DNA of 64,000 bases from Synechococcus sp. CBW1108 (GCF_015840335.1 NZ_CP060395.1:1426001-1490000); one strand, 5' to 3'; counted from the first letter of the stretch, positions 19,353 through 30,422 are shown. The notes: generated by a model not told the origin, from the letters alone. Translations and numbers: made by a program.

Positions 19353-21359
19353 ATGGTTCCGTTCCAGCTCCACGCCCCTTACCTGCCCAAGGGCGACCAG
19401 CCCACGGCCATTGCCGGGCTGGTGAGCGGGGTGGAGTCGGGCGAGCGCTACCAGACCCTGCTGGGGGCCACCGGCACCGGCAAGACCTTCACGATCGCCA
19501 ACGTGATCGCCCAGACCGGCCGGCCGGCCCTGGTGCTGGCCCACAACAAAACCCTGGCGGCCCAGCTGTGCAATGAGCTGCGGGAGTTTTTCCCGCACAA
19601 CGCCGTTGAATATTTCATCAGCTACTACGACTACTACCAGCCGGAGGCCTACGTGCCCGTCTCCGACACCTACATCGCCAAAACAGCCTCGATCAACGAA
19701 GAGATCGACATGCTGCGCCACTCGGCGACGCGCTCGTTGTTTGAGCGCCGCGATGTGATCGTGGTGGCCTCGATCAGCTGCATCTACGGCCTGGGTATTC
19801 CCAGTGAATACCTCAAGGCGGCGGTGAAATTTCAGGTGGGGGAGACCCTCAACCTGCGCGGCTCTTTGCGGGAGCTGGTGAACAACCAGTACTCCCGCAA
19901 CGACCTGGAAATCTCGCGCGGGCGCTTCCGGGTGCGGGGCGATGTGCTGGAAATCGGCCCGGCCTATGAAGACCGGCTGGTGCGGATTGAGCTGTTCGGC
20001 GATGAGGTGGAGGCGATTCGCTACGTAGATCCCACCACCGGCGAAATCCTGCAGAGCTTGGAATGCATAAATATCTATCCGGCCAAGCACTTCGTGACCC
20101 CCAAGGAGCGGTTGGGGGAGGCGATCCAGGCGATTCGCAGCGAGTTGCGCGAACGCTTGGAACTTCTAAACGGCCAGGGGCGGCTGCTGGAGGCCCAGCG
20201 CCTGGAGCAGCGCACCACCTACGACCTGGAGATGCTCGAGCAGGTGGGCTACTGCAATGGGGTGGAGAACTACGCCCGCCACCTGGCCTGCCGCGAAGCG
20301 GGTACGCCGCCTGAGTGCCTGATTGACTACTTCCCCAAGGACTGGCTGCTGGTGGTTGATGAGAGCCACGTCACCTGCTCCCAGCTGCAGGCCATGTACA
20401 ACGGCGACCAGTCGCGCAAACAGGTGCTGATCGAGCACGGCTTCCGCCTGCCTTCAGCTGCCGATAACCGGCCGCTGAAGGGCTCGGAGTTCTGGGAGAA
20501 GGCCCAGCAGACGATCTTCGTGAGCGCCACCCCGGGCAACTGGGAGATGGAGCAGAGCCACGGCCAGGTGGTGCAGCAGGTGATCCGGCCCACCGGCGTG
20601 CTCGATCCGATCGTGGAGGTGCGACCCACCGAGGGTCAGGTGGACGACCTGCTGGGCGAGATCCGCACCCGGGCCGAGAAGCAGGAGCGGGTGCTGGTGA
20701 CCACCCTCACCAAGCGGATGGCGGAAGATCTCACCGACTATCTGGCGGAGAACGGGGTGCGGGTGCGCTACCTGCACTCGGAGATCCATTCGCTCGAGCG
20801 GATCGAGATCATCCAAGACCTGCGCAATGGCGAATACGACGTGCTGGTGGGGGTGAACCTGCTGCGGGAGGGCCTCGACCTGCCCGAGGTGTCCCTGGTG
20901 GCGATCCTCGATGCCGACAAGGAGGGCTTCCTGCGGGCCGAGCGCTCCCTGATCCAGACCATCGGCCGAGCTGCCCGCCATATCGAGGGTGTGGCCCTGC
21001 TCTACGCCAACAACCTCACCGATTCGATGGCGAAGGCGATCTCGGAAACGGAGCGCCGCCGGGCAATTCAGCACGCCTACAACCAACGGCACGGCATCAC
21101 CCCCACCCCCGCCGGCAAGCGGGCCGGCAATTCGATCCTGGCCTCCTTGGAGCTGTCGCGCCGGCTCAGCGACGACCAGCTGGAGCAGGCCACCGAGCAG
21201 GCCGAACACAACGAGGTGCCGCTCGATGCCCTGCCGGAGCTGATCCAGCAGCTGGAGGAGAAGATGAAGGGGGCCGCCAAGAATCTGGAGTTCGAGGAGG
21301 CGGCCAACCTGCGTGACAAGATCAAAAACCTGCGCCAGAAGCTGGTGGGCAGGGCTTAG
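19353..21359 (+). CDS. uvrB: Excinuclease ABC subunit B
   Basis: The 668-residue helicase-like damage-verification subunit of nucleotide excision repair has Walker [16 protein letters not shown], the beta-hairpin region [12 protein letters not shown] with [15 protein letters not shown], the helicase motifs [11 protein letters not shown] and [14 protein letters not shown], and the C-terminal UVR domain ([20 protein letters not shown]) that binds UvrC. Length is normal. No LexA-like box is evident in the 36-base upstream gap, but that gap is short. Confidence 0.98.
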   Translation: MVPFQLHAPYLPKGDQPTAIAGLVSGVESGERYQTLLGATGTGKTFTIANVIAQTGRPALVLAHNKTLAAQLCNELREFFPHNAVEYFISYYDYYQPEAYVPVSDTYIAKTASINEEIDMLRHSATRSLFERRDVIVVASISCIYGLGIPSEYLKAAVKFQVGETLNLRGSLRELVNNQYSRNDLEISRGRFRVRGDVLEIGPAYEDRLVRIELFGDEVEAIRYVDPTTGEILQSLECINIYPAKHFVTPKERLGEAIQAIRSELRERLELLNGQGRLLEAQRLEQRTTYDLEMLEQVGYCNGVENYARHLACREAGTPPECLIDYFPKDWLLVVDESHVTCSQLQAMYNGDQSRKQVLIEHGFRLPSAADNRPLKGSEFWEKAQQTIFVSATPGNWEMEQSHGQVVQQVIRPTGVLDPIVEVRPTEGQVDDLLGEIRTRAEKQERVLVTTLTKRMAEDLTDYLAENGVRVRYLHSEIHSLERIEIIQDLRNGEYDVLVGVNLLREGLDLPEVSLVAILDADKEGFLRAERSLIQTIGRAARHIEGVALLYANNLTDSMAKAISETERRRAIQHAYNQRHGITPTPAGKRAGNSILASLELSRRLSDDQLEQATEQAEHNEVPLDALPELIQQLEEKMKGAAKNLEFEEAANLRDKIKNLRQKLVGRA

Positions 21360-21374
21360 CCCCTGCAAGCAGGC

Positions 21375-22694
21375 TTAGCGCCCGGCGGCTTTGAGAACAA
21401 CTTTGATTGTTTTGGCCATGATCAGCAGATCCAGCCAGAGGCTGGCGTTGCGGAGATAAAAGAGGTCGTAGCTGAGTTTGAGCTCCGAATCTTCCACGCT
21501 GGAGGTGTAGGGCATATTCACCTGGGCCCAGCCGCTCAGGCCGGGCCGCACCCAGTGGCGCAGCCGGTAATTGGGAATCTCCGCCTCAAGCTTCACCTCG
21601 AGTTCGGGTCGTTCCGGCCGCGGGCCGATCAGGCTCATTTCACCCCTGAGCACGTTGATCAGCTGGGGCAGTTCGTCGAGGCGGGTTCTGCGCAGCCAGC
21701 GACCTATCCGGGTGACGCGATCATCCCCTTCCTTGGCCCAGAGGGCGTCTTCGCCTTCCGCCTCGGGCACCATCGAGCGCAGTTTGAGCACGGCGAAAGT
21801 TTGGCCCAGCAGGCCGGTGCGTTGCTGGCGATAGATCACGGCAGCGCCATCCTCCAACCAGATCAGCCCTGCCGCCAGGGCTAACACCGGGCTGGCCAGG
21901 AGCAGCAGCACCAGGCTGAGCAGCACATCGGCGAAGCGTTTGAGTTGCTGCTCGAAATTGCTCTGCTCCCCATCGATTCGGCTTGAGAACAGCAGCCATT
22001 GATCGCCCACCCAGCGGGGCGGAATCCGCTGCAGATACTGTTCCGCCAGGGCAGTTAGGGAGATCACGGGATGGCCCTGGCCCACTACCTTTTCGCAAAA
22101 CTGCAGCACATTCGCTTCAGCGACGACGCCACTGCTGAGGGCGATGGCTGAGCTGGGCGGATCGCTGGACCAGAGCGTTGGGCTGAACTCAAGCACCAGG
22201 GGCATCGGCAGGGCACTTGGGCTGCGCCGCCACTCCTGCCCCACGGCCTCGGCTTCCTGCGGCAACGCCACGATCTGCCAGGCCGGCTGGGTGTTGAGCA
22301 GGCGCCCCTGGCGCAGGCCCAGGCGCACAAGGGCGCTCCAGGGCACCAGCAGGCTGAACAGGGGAATCAGGCTGCCCCGGTGCAGCAGGGTGATTGCTGG
22401 AGAGGCCCGCAACAGCCAGCCCAGCAGGGCGCTTGCCACCAGAGAGGCCCCTGCGGTGGTGGCGAGCCGCAGAAGCATGCGGCTCCTGCGCAGCCGCGCC
22501 TGTTTCAGCAGCGTGTAGGAGCCGAACAGCCAGCCCAGGCTGAGATAGATCAGCACCAAGGCCAGCAGCAGCAGCTGTTGGTTGGCCAGGGTGCTCTGGC
22601 GCAGGGCGTTGATGGCTACGGCAAGCAGCACCAATCCCGCCCCATCGAGGCTGGCGGCAACGGCCAGGGGCAGGCGAGGGCGGGCCCAGCCCAT
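21375..22694 (-). CDS. Polyprenyl-phosphate sugar phosphotransferase (WcaJ/WbaP type)
   Basis: The 439-residue protein has several N-terminal membrane helices (residues 1-120) and a C-terminal bacterial sugar-transferase domain: a membrane-entry helix FADVLLSLVLLLLASPVLAL, YRQQRTGLLGQTFAVLKLRS, RTRLDELPQLINVLRGEMSL followed by IGPRPERPE, and RPGLSGWAQVN. Such enzymes move a sugar phosphate onto undecaprenyl phosphate to start exopolysaccharide or O-antigen synthesis. The ATG overlaps the lysC stop (TGATG), so it is coupled to lysC although the functions are unrelated. Confidence 0.9.
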   Translation of the reverse strand: MGWARPRLPLAVAASLDGAGLVLLAVAINALRQSTLANQQLLLLALVLIYLSLGWLFGSYTLLKQARLRRSRMLLRLATTAGASLVASALLGWLLRASPAITLLHRGSLIPLFSLLVPWSALVRLGLRQGRLLNTQPAWQIVALPQEAEAVGQEWRRSPSALPMPLVLEFSPTLWSSDPPSSAIALSSGVVAEANVLQFCEKVVGQGHPVISLTALAEQYLQRIPPRWVGDQWLLFSSRIDGEQSNFEQQLKRFADVLLSLVLLLLASPVLALAAGLIWLEDGAAVIYRQQRTGLLGQTFAVLKLRSMVPEAEGEDALWAKEGDDRVTRIGRWLRRTRLDELPQLINVLRGEMSLIGPRPERPELEVKLEAEIPNYRLRHWVRPGLSGWAQVNMPYTSSVEDSELKLSYDLFYLRNASLWLDLLIMAKTIKVVLKAAGR

Positions 22695-24541
22695 CAGCTG
22701 GGGGCCTCCATGTCCTGGGCAGCCATTGCCTGGGCAGCCGTGCCCTGGGCCCGGTGCAGCACGGCACCCCCCAGGTTGAAGGTGGCGTGCACCGCCCGCA
22801 GGGCGCGCACCCCATCGGCTTCGGCCACCACGCAGCTGGTGCGGATCTCGCTGGTGGCGATCAACTCGATGTTGATGCCCGCGTCGGCCAGGCTGCGGAA
22901 CATGCGGGCGGCGGTGCCCGGGGTGCAGGGCATGCCGGCACCGACAGCGCTGATTCGGGCGATGGCTGGGCCCTGCTCGAAGCGCGCCCCGGGCCACTGG
23001 CGCAGCAGGGGCGCCATGGCTTGCTCGGCCCTGGCCAGGTCGTCGCGCTTGAGCACAAAGCTCATGTCGCGACTCGGGCCGGGATGGGTGCGCTCCGACT
23101 GCACGATCGCATCGAGGCTGATGCCGGCATCGGCCAGGGTGCGGCAGACGGCCGCGGCGGTGCCGGGTCGATCGGGCAGGCGCTGTACCGTCACCTGAGC
23201 CTGGCCGCGGTCGAGGGCGACGCCGCGCACGGCCGGATCGCCGAGCTGGCAGGGGCCTGGGTTGGTACGCAGGTGCTGCTCGGGCAATTCGAAGGCCTCG
23301 CTGGCTGCCCGCAGGGCCTTCTCCCCCTGCTGCCCGTCGACAAGGCAACTCACCTTCACCTCGCTGGTGGCGATCAGCCGCAGGTTGATGCCGTAGCGGG
23401 CCAGGGTGTCGAACAGCTTGGCCGCCACGCCAGGCCGGCCCATGATTCCGGCGCCGGAAATGCTCAGCTTGGCCAGGCCCGCCTCGGCCCCGAGCTGGGC
23501 GCCGCCGGCGCCCAGGGCGGCCCCCATGCTCGCCAGCACTTCCCGGCACACCAGCTGGGCCCGGTCGGATTCGGCCGCGGCCAGGGTGAAGGCGATGTCG
23601 TTGGAGGCGCCTTCATGGGTGGCCTGCACGATCAGGTCGATGTTGAGGCCGGCATTGCCCAGGGCCTCAAATAGCTGGGCTGCAACCCCGGGTTGGTCTG
23701 GCACATGGGAGAGGGCCAGCACGGCCTGGTTTGCTTCCAGCTCGGCGCTGTCGACCGGCTTGCTGAGTTCCAGCCCCTCGTGGCCGATCGGCCGGCCGGC
23801 GCCACTGGTGAGGCGGGTGCCGGGGGCCTCGCTCCAGCTGGAGCGCACCACCAGGGGCACCCCGTAGTTGCGGGCGATCTCCACGGCCCGTGGGTGCAGC
23901 ACGGAGGCCCCGAGGCTGGCCAGCTCGAGCATCTCATCACAGCTGACGCTGGCCATCAGCTGGGCATCGGCCACCTGGCGGGGGTCGGTGGTGAGCACCC
24001 CGGGCACATCGGTGTAGATCTCGCAGGCGTCGGCCCCCAGCGCCGCCGCCAGGGCCACCGCCGAGGTGTCCGATCCCCCCCTGCCCAGGGTGGTGATCTC
24101 GGGGGTGCCGCCGGCGCCGCTGCTGGTGCCCTGGAAGCCCGCCACCACCACCACCTGGCCATCAGCGAGCAGGCGAAGCAGCCGGTCGGTGCGGATTTCC
24201 AGGATGCGGGCGCGGCCGTGGGCCGATTCGGTGACGATGCCGGCCTGGGTGCCGGTCATCGAGACGGCCGGCACGCCCTGCGCATGGAGGGCCATCGACA
24301 GCAGGGCAATCGACACCTGTTCACCGGTGGCCAGCAGCATGTCCATCTCCCGTTGGGGCGGATTCCTGCTGATGGCCGCGGCCAGGCTGGTGAGTTGGTC
24401 GGTGGTGTGGCCCATGGCCGACACCACGATCACCAGCTCGTGGCCCTCCTCCCGGCAGCTGGCGATGCGGCGGGCCACCGCCTGAATCCGCTCCACATCG
24501 GCCACCGAGGTGCCGCCAAACTTCTGAACCAGCAGGGCCAT
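22694..24541 (-). CDS. lysC: Aspartate kinase
   Basis: The 615-residue enzyme phosphorylates aspartate at the head of the lysine/threonine/methionine pathway. The kinase domain starts MALLVQKFGGTSVADVERIQ and includes VVSAMGHTTDQLTSLA, GFQGTSSGAGGTPEITTLGRG-type substrate loops and DVPGVLTTDPRQV. The C-terminal half holds repeated ACT regulatory domains (PGVAAQLFEALGNAGLNIDL, PGVAAKLFDTLARYGINLRL, PGTAAAVCRTLADAGISLDA, PGTAARMFRSLADAGINIEL). Four ACT units and about 600 residues are the cyanobacterial arrangement, implying feedback control. Confidence 0.96.
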   Translation of the reverse strand: MALLVQKFGGTSVADVERIQAVARRIASCREEGHELVIVVSAMGHTTDQLTSLAAAISRNPPQREMDMLLATGEQVSIALLSMALHAQGVPAVSMTGTQAGIVTESAHGRARILEIRTDRLLRLLADGQVVVVAGFQGTSSGAGGTPEITTLGRGGSDTSAVALAAALGADACEIYTDVPGVLTTDPRQVADAQLMASVSCDEMLELASLGASVLHPRAVEIARNYGVPLVVRSSWSEAPGTRLTSGAGRPIGHEGLELSKPVDSAELEANQAVLALSHVPDQPGVAAQLFEALGNAGLNIDLIVQATHEGASNDIAFTLAAAESDRAQLVCREVLASMGAALGAGGAQLGAEAGLAKLSISGAGIMGRPGVAAKLFDTLARYGINLRLIATSEVKVSCLVDGQQGEKALRAASEAFELPEQHLRTNPGPCQLGDPAVRGVALDRGQAQVTVQRLPDRPGTAAAVCRTLADAGISLDAIVQSERTHPGPSRDMSFVLKRDDLARAEQAMAPLLRQWPGARFEQGPAIARISAVGAGMPCTPGTAARMFRSLADAGINIELIATSEIRTSCVVAEADGVRALRAVHATFNLGGAVLHRAQGTAAQAMAAQDMEAPS

Positions 24542-24693
24542 GGCGGGGGCGGCGTTGGTGGGCGTCTGTGAAATAAGGATTGATTATCCGCTTTGGTCTA
24601 TGACCGGCTTGGTCTTTGAGCGGCCTGGTCTTTGAGCGTCATGCTCTCGCCCTGGAGGTGGGCTTGGCTTGGCATCTGGTTGGGCCCTGTTAG

Positions 24694-24719
24694 GGAGTTT
24701 GTACTGCTGTACAAACTCC
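24694..24719. repeat. TGTAC palindrome Y1 (orphan operator-like inverted repeat)
   Basis: An 11-base perfect inverted repeat, GGAGTTTGTAC, with a 4-base centre (TGCT), lies in the 214-base gap between lysC and holA. It resembles the palindrome upstream of the Phd-type antitoxin at 30423, but no toxin-antitoxin gene is next to it. Just upstream, GGTCTTTGAGCG is repeated directly (near 24610 and 24628). It may be a relic operator or an RNA hairpin. Confidence 0.6.
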
Positions 24720-24755
24720 AGGAGCATTGTTTTGGAGATCACTGTTCAGTTCAGT

Positions 24756-25736
24756 TCAGCCCGCCAGCAGGAAGCCGTCGCGGAAGGCGTCGCCAGCCGG
24801 GGTGCCCCGTTTGAGGGCGGCTTCCACCTCGAGCAGCTGGCCGAGCAGGCGCAGGAAAACGGCGCTCTGGCGGCCGCGGATCTGTTTGCGCATCACATAG
24901 ATGCGTTTGGGGTTGCCGATGCCAGCCGCCTTGGCGATCACGGCCACGTCCTGCTCGCCGGCGCGCTCCAGCAGGCTGACCCAAAGCCACCCACGGATCT
25001 GGCTGCTGAGGGCGGCCACGATCCGCAGGGCCGGTTCGTTGGCGGCCAGCAGGGCATCCAGCAGGGCGATGGCATCGGCGGGGCGACCCGCCAGCAGGGC
25101 ATCGCCCGCCGCCAGGGAGCTGGTGGCCTGGCCCCCCACCAGGGCCTGCACGGCAGCCAGGCCGATCTTGGCGCCGGAGCCGACATACAGGCTCAGCTTC
25201 TCGAGCTCGCTGGCCAGGCGCGCGCTGTCGCTGCCGATGGCGTCGGCCAGGGCTTCGGCGGCGGCCGGCTCAAGGCTGAGCCCCAGTTCCCGGGCGGTGC
25301 GGATTACCAGGTCCACCTGGCCGGCGCCGTCCCAGATGGCCGGCAGGGCAAAGCTCTGCTCCCGGGCCTGGCCGGCCTTCACCAGCTTCTGCAGGGCCTT
25401 GGTGGTGCGCAGGCGGGCGTCGGGTTTGCCGGGACTGACCAACACCAGATGGCAGCCCTCGGCCACCTGGGCCAGGGCGGCCTCGAAGCCCTCGGCCAGC
25501 TCGGCCGGGCACTGGCTGCAGAAGGGGCTGCGCTGCAGCAGCACCACCCGGCTGCCGGTGCCGAATGGGGGCGTGCGGGCCTCCTCGAGGGCCTGGGCCG
25601 CCTGGCCGCCGTCGTTGCCATCGAGGCGGCTGAGGTTGAGGCTGGCCCAGGTGGGATCGAGTTGCTCCTGCACCAGGGCCTCCACGGCGCGGTTGCGGGC
25701 CGCCTCGTCTTCGCCCCAGAAGAGGTGGATGGGCAT
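24756..25736 (-). CDS. holA: DNA polymerase III delta subunit
   Basis: The 326-residue clamp-loader wrench begins MPIHLFWGEDEAARNRAVEA; the frame is open for 38 codons upstream but this start matches the family. Visible are the delta-type N-terminal fold without a Walker A, the LVLVSPGKPDARLRTTKALQ segment, and the helical C-terminal region (EALADAIGSDSARLASELEK, ALSSQIRGWLWVSLLERAGE). DnaX is about 17 kb away, as is usual for dispersed replisome genes. Confidence 0.88.
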   Translation of the reverse strand: MPIHLFWGEDEAARNRAVEALVQEQLDPTWASLNLSRLDGNDGGQAAQALEEARTPPFGTGSRVVLLQRSPFCSQCPAELAEGFEAALAQVAEGCHLVLVSPGKPDARLRTTKALQKLVKAGQAREQSFALPAIWDGAGQVDLVIRTARELGLSLEPAAAEALADAIGSDSARLASELEKLSLYVGSGAKIGLAAVQALVGGQATSSLAAGDALLAGRPADAIALLDALLAANEPALRIVAALSSQIRGWLWVSLLERAGEQDVAVIAKAAGIGNPKRIYVMRKQIRGRQSAVFLRLLGQLLEVEAALKRGTPAGDAFRDGFLLAG

Positions 25737-25927
25737 CGGGTGGGGGCTGGGGGCTTGCTGCCGGCGGCGCTCAGAGGCGCAGGACGCTGGGCACGGGATG
25801 CTGGCCATTTTGGGCCAGGGCGGGATGGTCGGTGACCAGCACTGCTGCATCGCCGACAGATTTGGCGCCCGGGTTTGGTCCCTGCCTGTGCGGTAGAGCA
25901 GGCTCTTCTGGTGACTGACGACGTTGT

Positions 25928-26596
25928 ATGGCCGACGCCGGCGCCGAGTTTGATCATCCGATTTTTTGTGAAAGCCTGCGGCTGATCCGAGACTTGCCGG
26001 GAACGGCGGCGGCGCTGGCGGCGCTGGGCACCCTGCAGCAGGACGTGTTGCTGCGGCTGATCCACAGCAGTGGTGATCCAGAGCTGGCCGGACACTTGCG
26101 GTTTGGGCCGGGGGCCTGTGAGGCGGCTCTGGCGGCCCTGGCGGCTGGGGCGCCGATCCTCACCGACACGGCGATGGCGGCGGCGGCGGTGGCGCCGATG
26201 GCGGGGCGCACGTTCGGCAATCAGGTGCGGAGCGTGCTGGATTGGGCTCCCGAGCGGGCGCCGGCGGGCTCGACGCGCACGGCGGCTGGGATGGCGGCCG
26301 CGCTGGCAGCGTTGCGCCCGGGAGTGGTGCTGATTGGCAGTGCCCCCACGGCCCTTGAGGTGCTGCTGGAGCTGGTGGCGGCAAAAACCGTGCCGGCGCC
26401 GGCCCTGGTGATCGGCATGCCGGTGGGGTTTGTGGGGGTGGCCCAGAGCAAGCGCCACCTGGCTGAGAGTGGCCTGGTGCATATCCGGCTCGAGGGCTCC
26501 AAGGGCGGAGCCGGCCTGGTGGCTGCGGCCTGCAACGCCCTGCTGCGCTCTGCCTGGCTTCAGGCGGCGAGTGCGCCGTCCCCTTTGATCTCCTGA
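25928..26596 (+). CDS. cobH: Precorrin-8X methylmutase
   Basis: The 222-residue CobH/CbiC enzyme moves the methyl group from C-11 to C-12 of the corrin ring in cobalamin synthesis. The conserved catalytic histidine lies in [19 protein letters not shown], and further marks are [33 protein letters not shown] and [18 protein letters not shown]. Which symbol applies depends on the pathway; cyanobacteria usually have the anaerobic route (cbiC). Its 3' end overlaps the 3' end of mutS by 37 bases in antisense. Confidence 0.93.
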   Translation: MADAGAEFDHPIFCESLRLIRDLPGTAAALAALGTLQQDVLLRLIHSSGDPELAGHLRFGPGACEAALAALAAGAPILTDTAMAAAAVAPMAGRTFGNQVRSVLDWAPERAPAGSTRTAAGMAAALAALRPGVVLIGSAPTALEVLLELVAAKTVPAPALVIGMPVGFVGVAQSKRHLAESGLVHIRLEGSKGGAGLVAAACNALLRSAWLQAASAPSPLIS

Positions 26597-29322
26597 TCCA
26601 CCTGGATGACGCTGTTGGCCTCGATGCGGCCCAGCACCTGGCGGGCCCGCAGCACCACCGCTGCCGGTACCCCGGCCAGGCGGGCGGCCTCGATGCCGTA
26701 GCTGCGGCTGGCGCCGCCGGGGGCCACCCGGTGCAGGAAAACCAGGGCGTCGCCTGTTTCCTGCACCAGCACCTGGGCGTTGGCCACATTCGGGAGCTGG
26801 TCGGCCAGGGCGTTGAGCTCGTGGTAGTGGGTTGCGAAGATCGAGCGGGCGCCGATGCCGCCGCGCTCGGCTGGGGTGGCCAGATGTTCGGCCACGGCCC
26901 AGGCGATCGACAGGCCGTCAAAGGTGGCGGTGCCGCGGCCGATCTCGTCGAGCAGCACCAGGGAGCGGGCGCTGGCGTGGTGAAGGATGTTGGCGGTTTC
27001 GGCCATCTCCACCATGAAGGTGGATTGGCCGCTCGCCAGGTCGTCGCCGGCGCCGACGCGGGTGAAGATGCGATCGGCGATGCCCAGGCGCGCCGCAGCC
27101 GCTGGAATCCAGCTGCCCATCTGGGCCATCAGCTGCAGCAGGCCGCTCTGGCGCAGGTAACAGCTTTTGCCGCTGGCGTTGGGGCCGGTGAGGATGATCA
27201 GGTCGGGGCGGGGATCGGAGTCGGGCGCGGCCTCGGGGATGGCACCCAGTGCCACGCCGTTGGCGGTGAAGGGCTCCTCCACCAGCAGCTGCTCCACCAC
27301 CGGGTGGCGACCGGCTTCGATCTGCAGCAGGCGGGCCTCGGGACCGCTTGGGTCGGTGATTTCCGGGCAGCAGTAGCCGCCGGTGGCGGCCACCTCGGCC
27401 AGGGCGGCGAGGGTGTCGAGTTCGGCCACCAGGCGGGCGGCGCTGCGGATGGCGGCAGCCTGCTCGCCGACGCGGCCGCGCAGGCTGCAGAAAAGCTCGT
27501 ATTCCCGCTGGGCGGCGCGGGCCTTGAGCTGCTGGATGGCGCCCTCGCGGTTGCGCAGGGCCGGGGTGACGAAGCGCTCCTCGTTGGCCAGGGTCTGGCG
27601 GCGGATCCAGTGCTCCGGCACCGCCGCCGCCTTGGCCTTGGTGACGGCCAGGAAGTAGCCGAAGGTGCGGTGGTATTGGAGTTTGAGGGTGCTGATGCCG
27701 CTGAGCCGCCGCTCCTCGGCTTCCTGGCCGGCCAGCCAGGCGTCCTGGTCGTCGAGCTGGTTGCGCAGCCCATCGAGGGCCGGGTCGACGCCGTCGTGGA
27801 TCAGGCCGCCCTCGCTGAGGGAAAGGGGTGGGGCATCGAGCAGGGTGTGGCGCAGGTCGGCGGCCAGGGCCTCGAGCTCGGGCCAGGGCCGGGCCAGGGC
27901 CTGCAGGGGGGCGCTGCTGGCTTTGGCGAGCTGGGCGGCCAGCTGGGGCAGGCGCTCCAGACCATCGGCCAGGGCCACCAGATCCCGGGCGCCGGCACTG
28001 CCCGCCCCGGCGCGGCCGGCTAGGCGCTCCAGGTCGCCCATGGGCCGTAGCAGCCGGCGGATCGCCAGCCGCAGGGAGCGCTGGGCCACCAGCTCGCTGA
28101 CGCCCCCCTGGCGCTCCAGGATTGCGGCGCGCTCCACCAGCGGCGCCAGCAGCCAGCGGCGCAGGCAGCGACCGCCCATGGCGGTGTGGGTGCGATCCAG
28201 CGCCCAGAGCAGGGAGCCGTGGATGCTGCCGCCCAGCTGGGTTTTGGTGAGCTCCAGGTTGCGGCGGGTGGCGGCATCGAGCACCAGCTGGTCGCCGGCG
28301 TGCCAGGTGGTGGGGGGATCCAGGGGCACCTGGGCTTCCTGGAAGGTGGTGTCCAGGTAGGTCACCAGGCCGCCCGCTGCCCGTAGTGCCAGCGGTGCTT
28401 CCCCGAGCCCCAGGCCAGCGAGGCTGGCCAGGCCGAAGCGCTGCTTGAGGGTGGCGGACGCTTCCGGCGCCTCAAAGGGGGTGCGGGGTAGGGGCGTCAG
28501 CCGCAGGGCCTCGGGGCACCAGGCGGGGCTGGCGGGGGCGTCGGCGCTGGGCCAGAGCACCTCGGCGGCCTCCACCTGCAGCAGCTCCTGGTGCAGGGCA
28601 TCGCTGCCTTCGCGCTCCGTGACCCGGAATTCGCCGGTGCTCACATCGGCCACCGCCAGGCCCCAGCGGCGGCCAGAACGATCCCGATCGCTGGAGCCCG
28701 CGCCCTCCAGCACCACCGCGCAGAGCCAGTTGTTGCGGCGGGCGGCCAGCAGGCCCTCTTCGAGCACGGTGCCGGGGGTGAGCACGCGGGTGATGCCCCG
28801 TTTGAGCAGTTCGCCTTTGGCTGGCCCCTTGCTGGCGGCGGTTTCCAGCTGGTCGCAGAGGGCCACACTCAGGCCTCGGCGCACCAGTTCACCGCAGTAG
28901 CGCTCGGCGGCATGGTGGGGGATGCCCGCCATCGGCACCCGACCGAGCGCCTTGCCGGCCTCCTTGCCGGTGAGGGTCAGCTCCAGCAGGCGCGAGAGGG
29001 TGATGGCGTCTTCGAAGAAGCACTCGAAGAAGTCGCCCAGGCGATAGAGCAGCACCCGGTCGGGATGGGCGCGCTTGAGCTCCACGTAGTGGCGCAGCAT
29101 CGGCGGCAGCTGCTCCGGCTCCACCAGGCCGTGGTGGTGCCAGGGGGGCAGGTCGGGGCCGGCTGCCGGCGGGGCTTCCGGCGCCGGCCTGGGGCTGGCC
29201 TGGCGGGTGCGGGGCCGGCCCGCTTTGGCAGGCGGCGCCAGCTCCTCGGTAGCCGGCGGGCTCTCCTCGGGCAGGCCCAGGGCGGCTGCAAGCGAAAGCT
29301 GCTGGTCGGCTTCCGCGGCCAC
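26560..29322 (-). CDS. mutS: DNA mismatch repair protein MutS
   Basis: The 920-residue protein has an unconserved N-terminal extension of about 70 residues, then the mismatch-binding domain with the Phe-x-Glu motif in [10 protein letters not shown], connector and lever domains, and the ABC-type ATPase: Walker [18 protein letters not shown], the [17 protein letters not shown] signature and Walker [20 protein letters not shown]. The C-terminal helix-turn-helix ends KGDGALAA. The Phe-x-Glu marks it as a MutS1, not MutS2. Confidence 0.97.
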   Translation of the reverse strand: MAAEADQQLSLAAALGLPEESPPATEELAPPAKAGRPRTRQASPRPAPEAPPAAGPDLPPWHHHGLVEPEQLPPMLRHYVELKRAHPDRVLLYRLGDFFECFFEDAITLSRLLELTLTGKEAGKALGRVPMAGIPHHAAERYCGELVRRGLSVALCDQLETAASKGPAKGELLKRGITRVLTPGTVLEEGLLAARRNNWLCAVVLEGAGSSDRDRSGRRWGLAVADVSTGEFRVTEREGSDALHQELLQVEAAEVLWPSADAPASPAWCPEALRLTPLPRTPFEAPEASATLKQRFGLASLAGLGLGEAPLALRAAGGLVTYLDTTFQEAQVPLDPPTTWHAGDQLVLDAATRRNLELTKTQLGGSIHGSLLWALDRTHTAMGGRCLRRWLLAPLVERAAILERQGGVSELVAQRSLRLAIRRLLRPMGDLERLAGRAGAGSAGARDLVALADGLERLPQLAAQLAKASSAPLQALARPWPELEALAADLRHTLLDAPPLSLSEGGLIHDGVDPALDGLRNQLDDQDAWLAGQEAEERRLSGISTLKLQYHRTFGYFLAVTKAKAAAVPEHWIRRQTLANEERFVTPALRNREGAIQQLKARAAQREYELFCSLRGRVGEQAAAIRSAARLVAELDTLAALAEVAATGGYCCPEITDPSGPEARLLQIEAGRHPVVEQLLVEEPFTANGVALGAIPEAAPDSDPRPDLIILTGPNASGKSCYLRQSGLLQLMAQMGSWIPAAAARLGIADRIFTRVGAGDDLASGQSTFMVEMAETANILHHASARSLVLLDEIGRGTATFDGLSIAWAVAEHLATPAERGGIGARSIFATHYHELNALADQLPNVANAQVLVQETGDALVFLHRVAPGGASRSYGIEAARLAGVPAAVVLRARQVLGRIEANSVIQVDQEIKGDGALAA

Positions 29323-29402
29323 GGCGCTGGGGTTGCTCGGGGGGAGCTGATGGTAGGTGCGCTAGCCCGATCAGCTCTGCCGGAATGTTCAGCTTTTTTA
29401 GG

Positions 29403-29530
29403 TCAGCTTTTTTGGGGAATGAACTCCACCTCGGGAATTCCCTCGAAGTCGGCGACCTGGGTGAGCAAGGTGGCCTGGTGGGCTAAGGCGGTGGTCAGAG
29501 CGTTTCAGCCAAGGCATCGATCACGCTTGG
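29403..29530 (-). pseudogene. C-terminal remnant of a PIN-domain (VapC-type) toxin
   Basis: The 331-base gap between mutS and psbZ holds the tail of a decayed toxin gene. On the minus strand one frame reads ALAHQATLLTQVADFEGIP then VEFIPQKS and stop, the C-terminal PIN pattern (TALAH..LLTRN..DF.GI). The frame just upstream, SVIDALAETL, supplies the preceding D-A-L but is offset, so at least one frameshift separates them. No antitoxin is seen. The rest of the gap presumably holds the psbZ promoter. Confidence 0.65.
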
Positions 29531-29653
29531 GTAGTACGTAGCTCTGGTCGATCTTCTTGGGGGCTGGCATCGAGTTGTGAAGCAACGGTGCTGGAGGCCT
29601 GGTCCTGCGTGTGAGAATCCCCCAACTGACCGGCAAAGCGCCGCTGCTGATCT

Positions 29654-29842
29654 ATGCAGATCCTCAACACCCTCACCGTTCTGGCCTTGGTGGTGCTGTC
29701 GTTTGCGCTGATCGTGGCGGTGCCGGTGCTCTACGCCAGCAGTGAGGATTCGGGCCGCTCCAACCGCCTGATTCTGCTCGGGGGCATTGCCTGGGTGGCG
29801 CTGGTGCTGGTCAACTGGGGTATGAGTCTTTTCGTGGTCTGA
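29654..29842 (+). CDS. psbZ: Photosystem II reaction centre protein Z
   Basis: The 62-residue, two-helix membrane protein ([20 protein letters not shown] and [19 protein letters not shown]) has the short polar loop [12 protein letters not shown] between the helices, as in PsbZ (Ycf9). It stabilises the PSII core and its antenna interface. It is followed 4 bases later by ribH, a neighbourhood usual in picocyanobacteria. Confidence 0.95.
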   Translation: MQILNTLTVLALVVLSFALIVAVPVLYASSEDSGRSNRLILLGGIAWVALVLVNWGMSLFVV

Positions 29843-29846
29843 ACGA

Positions 29847-30338
29847 TTGGCGATTTTTGAGGGCCGGTTTACGGACACGGGTGGTCTGCGCATCGCCGTG
29901 GTGGTCGCCCGCTTCAACGACCTAGTGACCGCCAAGCTGCTCAGCGGCTGCCTCGACTGCCTGGGCCGCCACGGCATCGATATTGGCTCCGGCGACGGCT
30001 CCGGCAGCGCCCAGCTGGATGTGGCCTGGGTGCCCGGCAGCTATGAGATTCCCCTGGTGGCCCAGCGCCTGGCAGCCAGTAGGCGCTATCAGGTGGTGAT
30101 CACCCTGGGGGCGGTGATCCGCGGCGACACGCCCCACTTCGATGTGGTGGTGGCCGAGGTGAGCAAGGGCGTGGCTGCCGTGAGCCGTGCCACCGGCGTG
30201 CCGGTGATCTTTGGCGTGCTCACCACCGACACCCTGCAACAGGCCCTCGAGCGGGCCGGCATCAAGAGCAACCTGGGCTGGAATTACGCCCTCCAGGCCC
30301 TCGAGATGGGCAGTTTGATGGCGGCACTGCCGGCCTGA
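29847..30338 (+). CDS. ribH: 6,7-dimethyl-8-ribityllumazine synthase
   Basis: The 163-residue lumazine synthase makes the last riboflavin precursor. Visible are [20 protein letters not shown], the [17 protein letters not shown] substrate site, [19 protein letters not shown] with the catalytic-site His, and [20 protein letters not shown]. The start is TTG ([13 protein letters not shown]), 4 bases after the psbZ stop. Confidence 0.96.
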   Translation: MAIFEGRFTDTGGLRIAVVVARFNDLVTAKLLSGCLDCLGRHGIDIGSGDGSGSAQLDVAWVPGSYEIPLVAQRLAASRRYQVVITLGAVIRGDTPHFDVVVAEVSKGVAAVSRATGVPVIFGVLTTDTLQQALERAGIKSNLGWNYALQALEMGSLMAALPA

Positions 30339-30422
30339 GCTGTCTCATGAGCTGCTTCCGAGGGGCTTGTTCCCGTGCGGGCTGCTTGTGGGAACCCTGG
30401 GGGTGTCTGCCGAGGTACTTAG

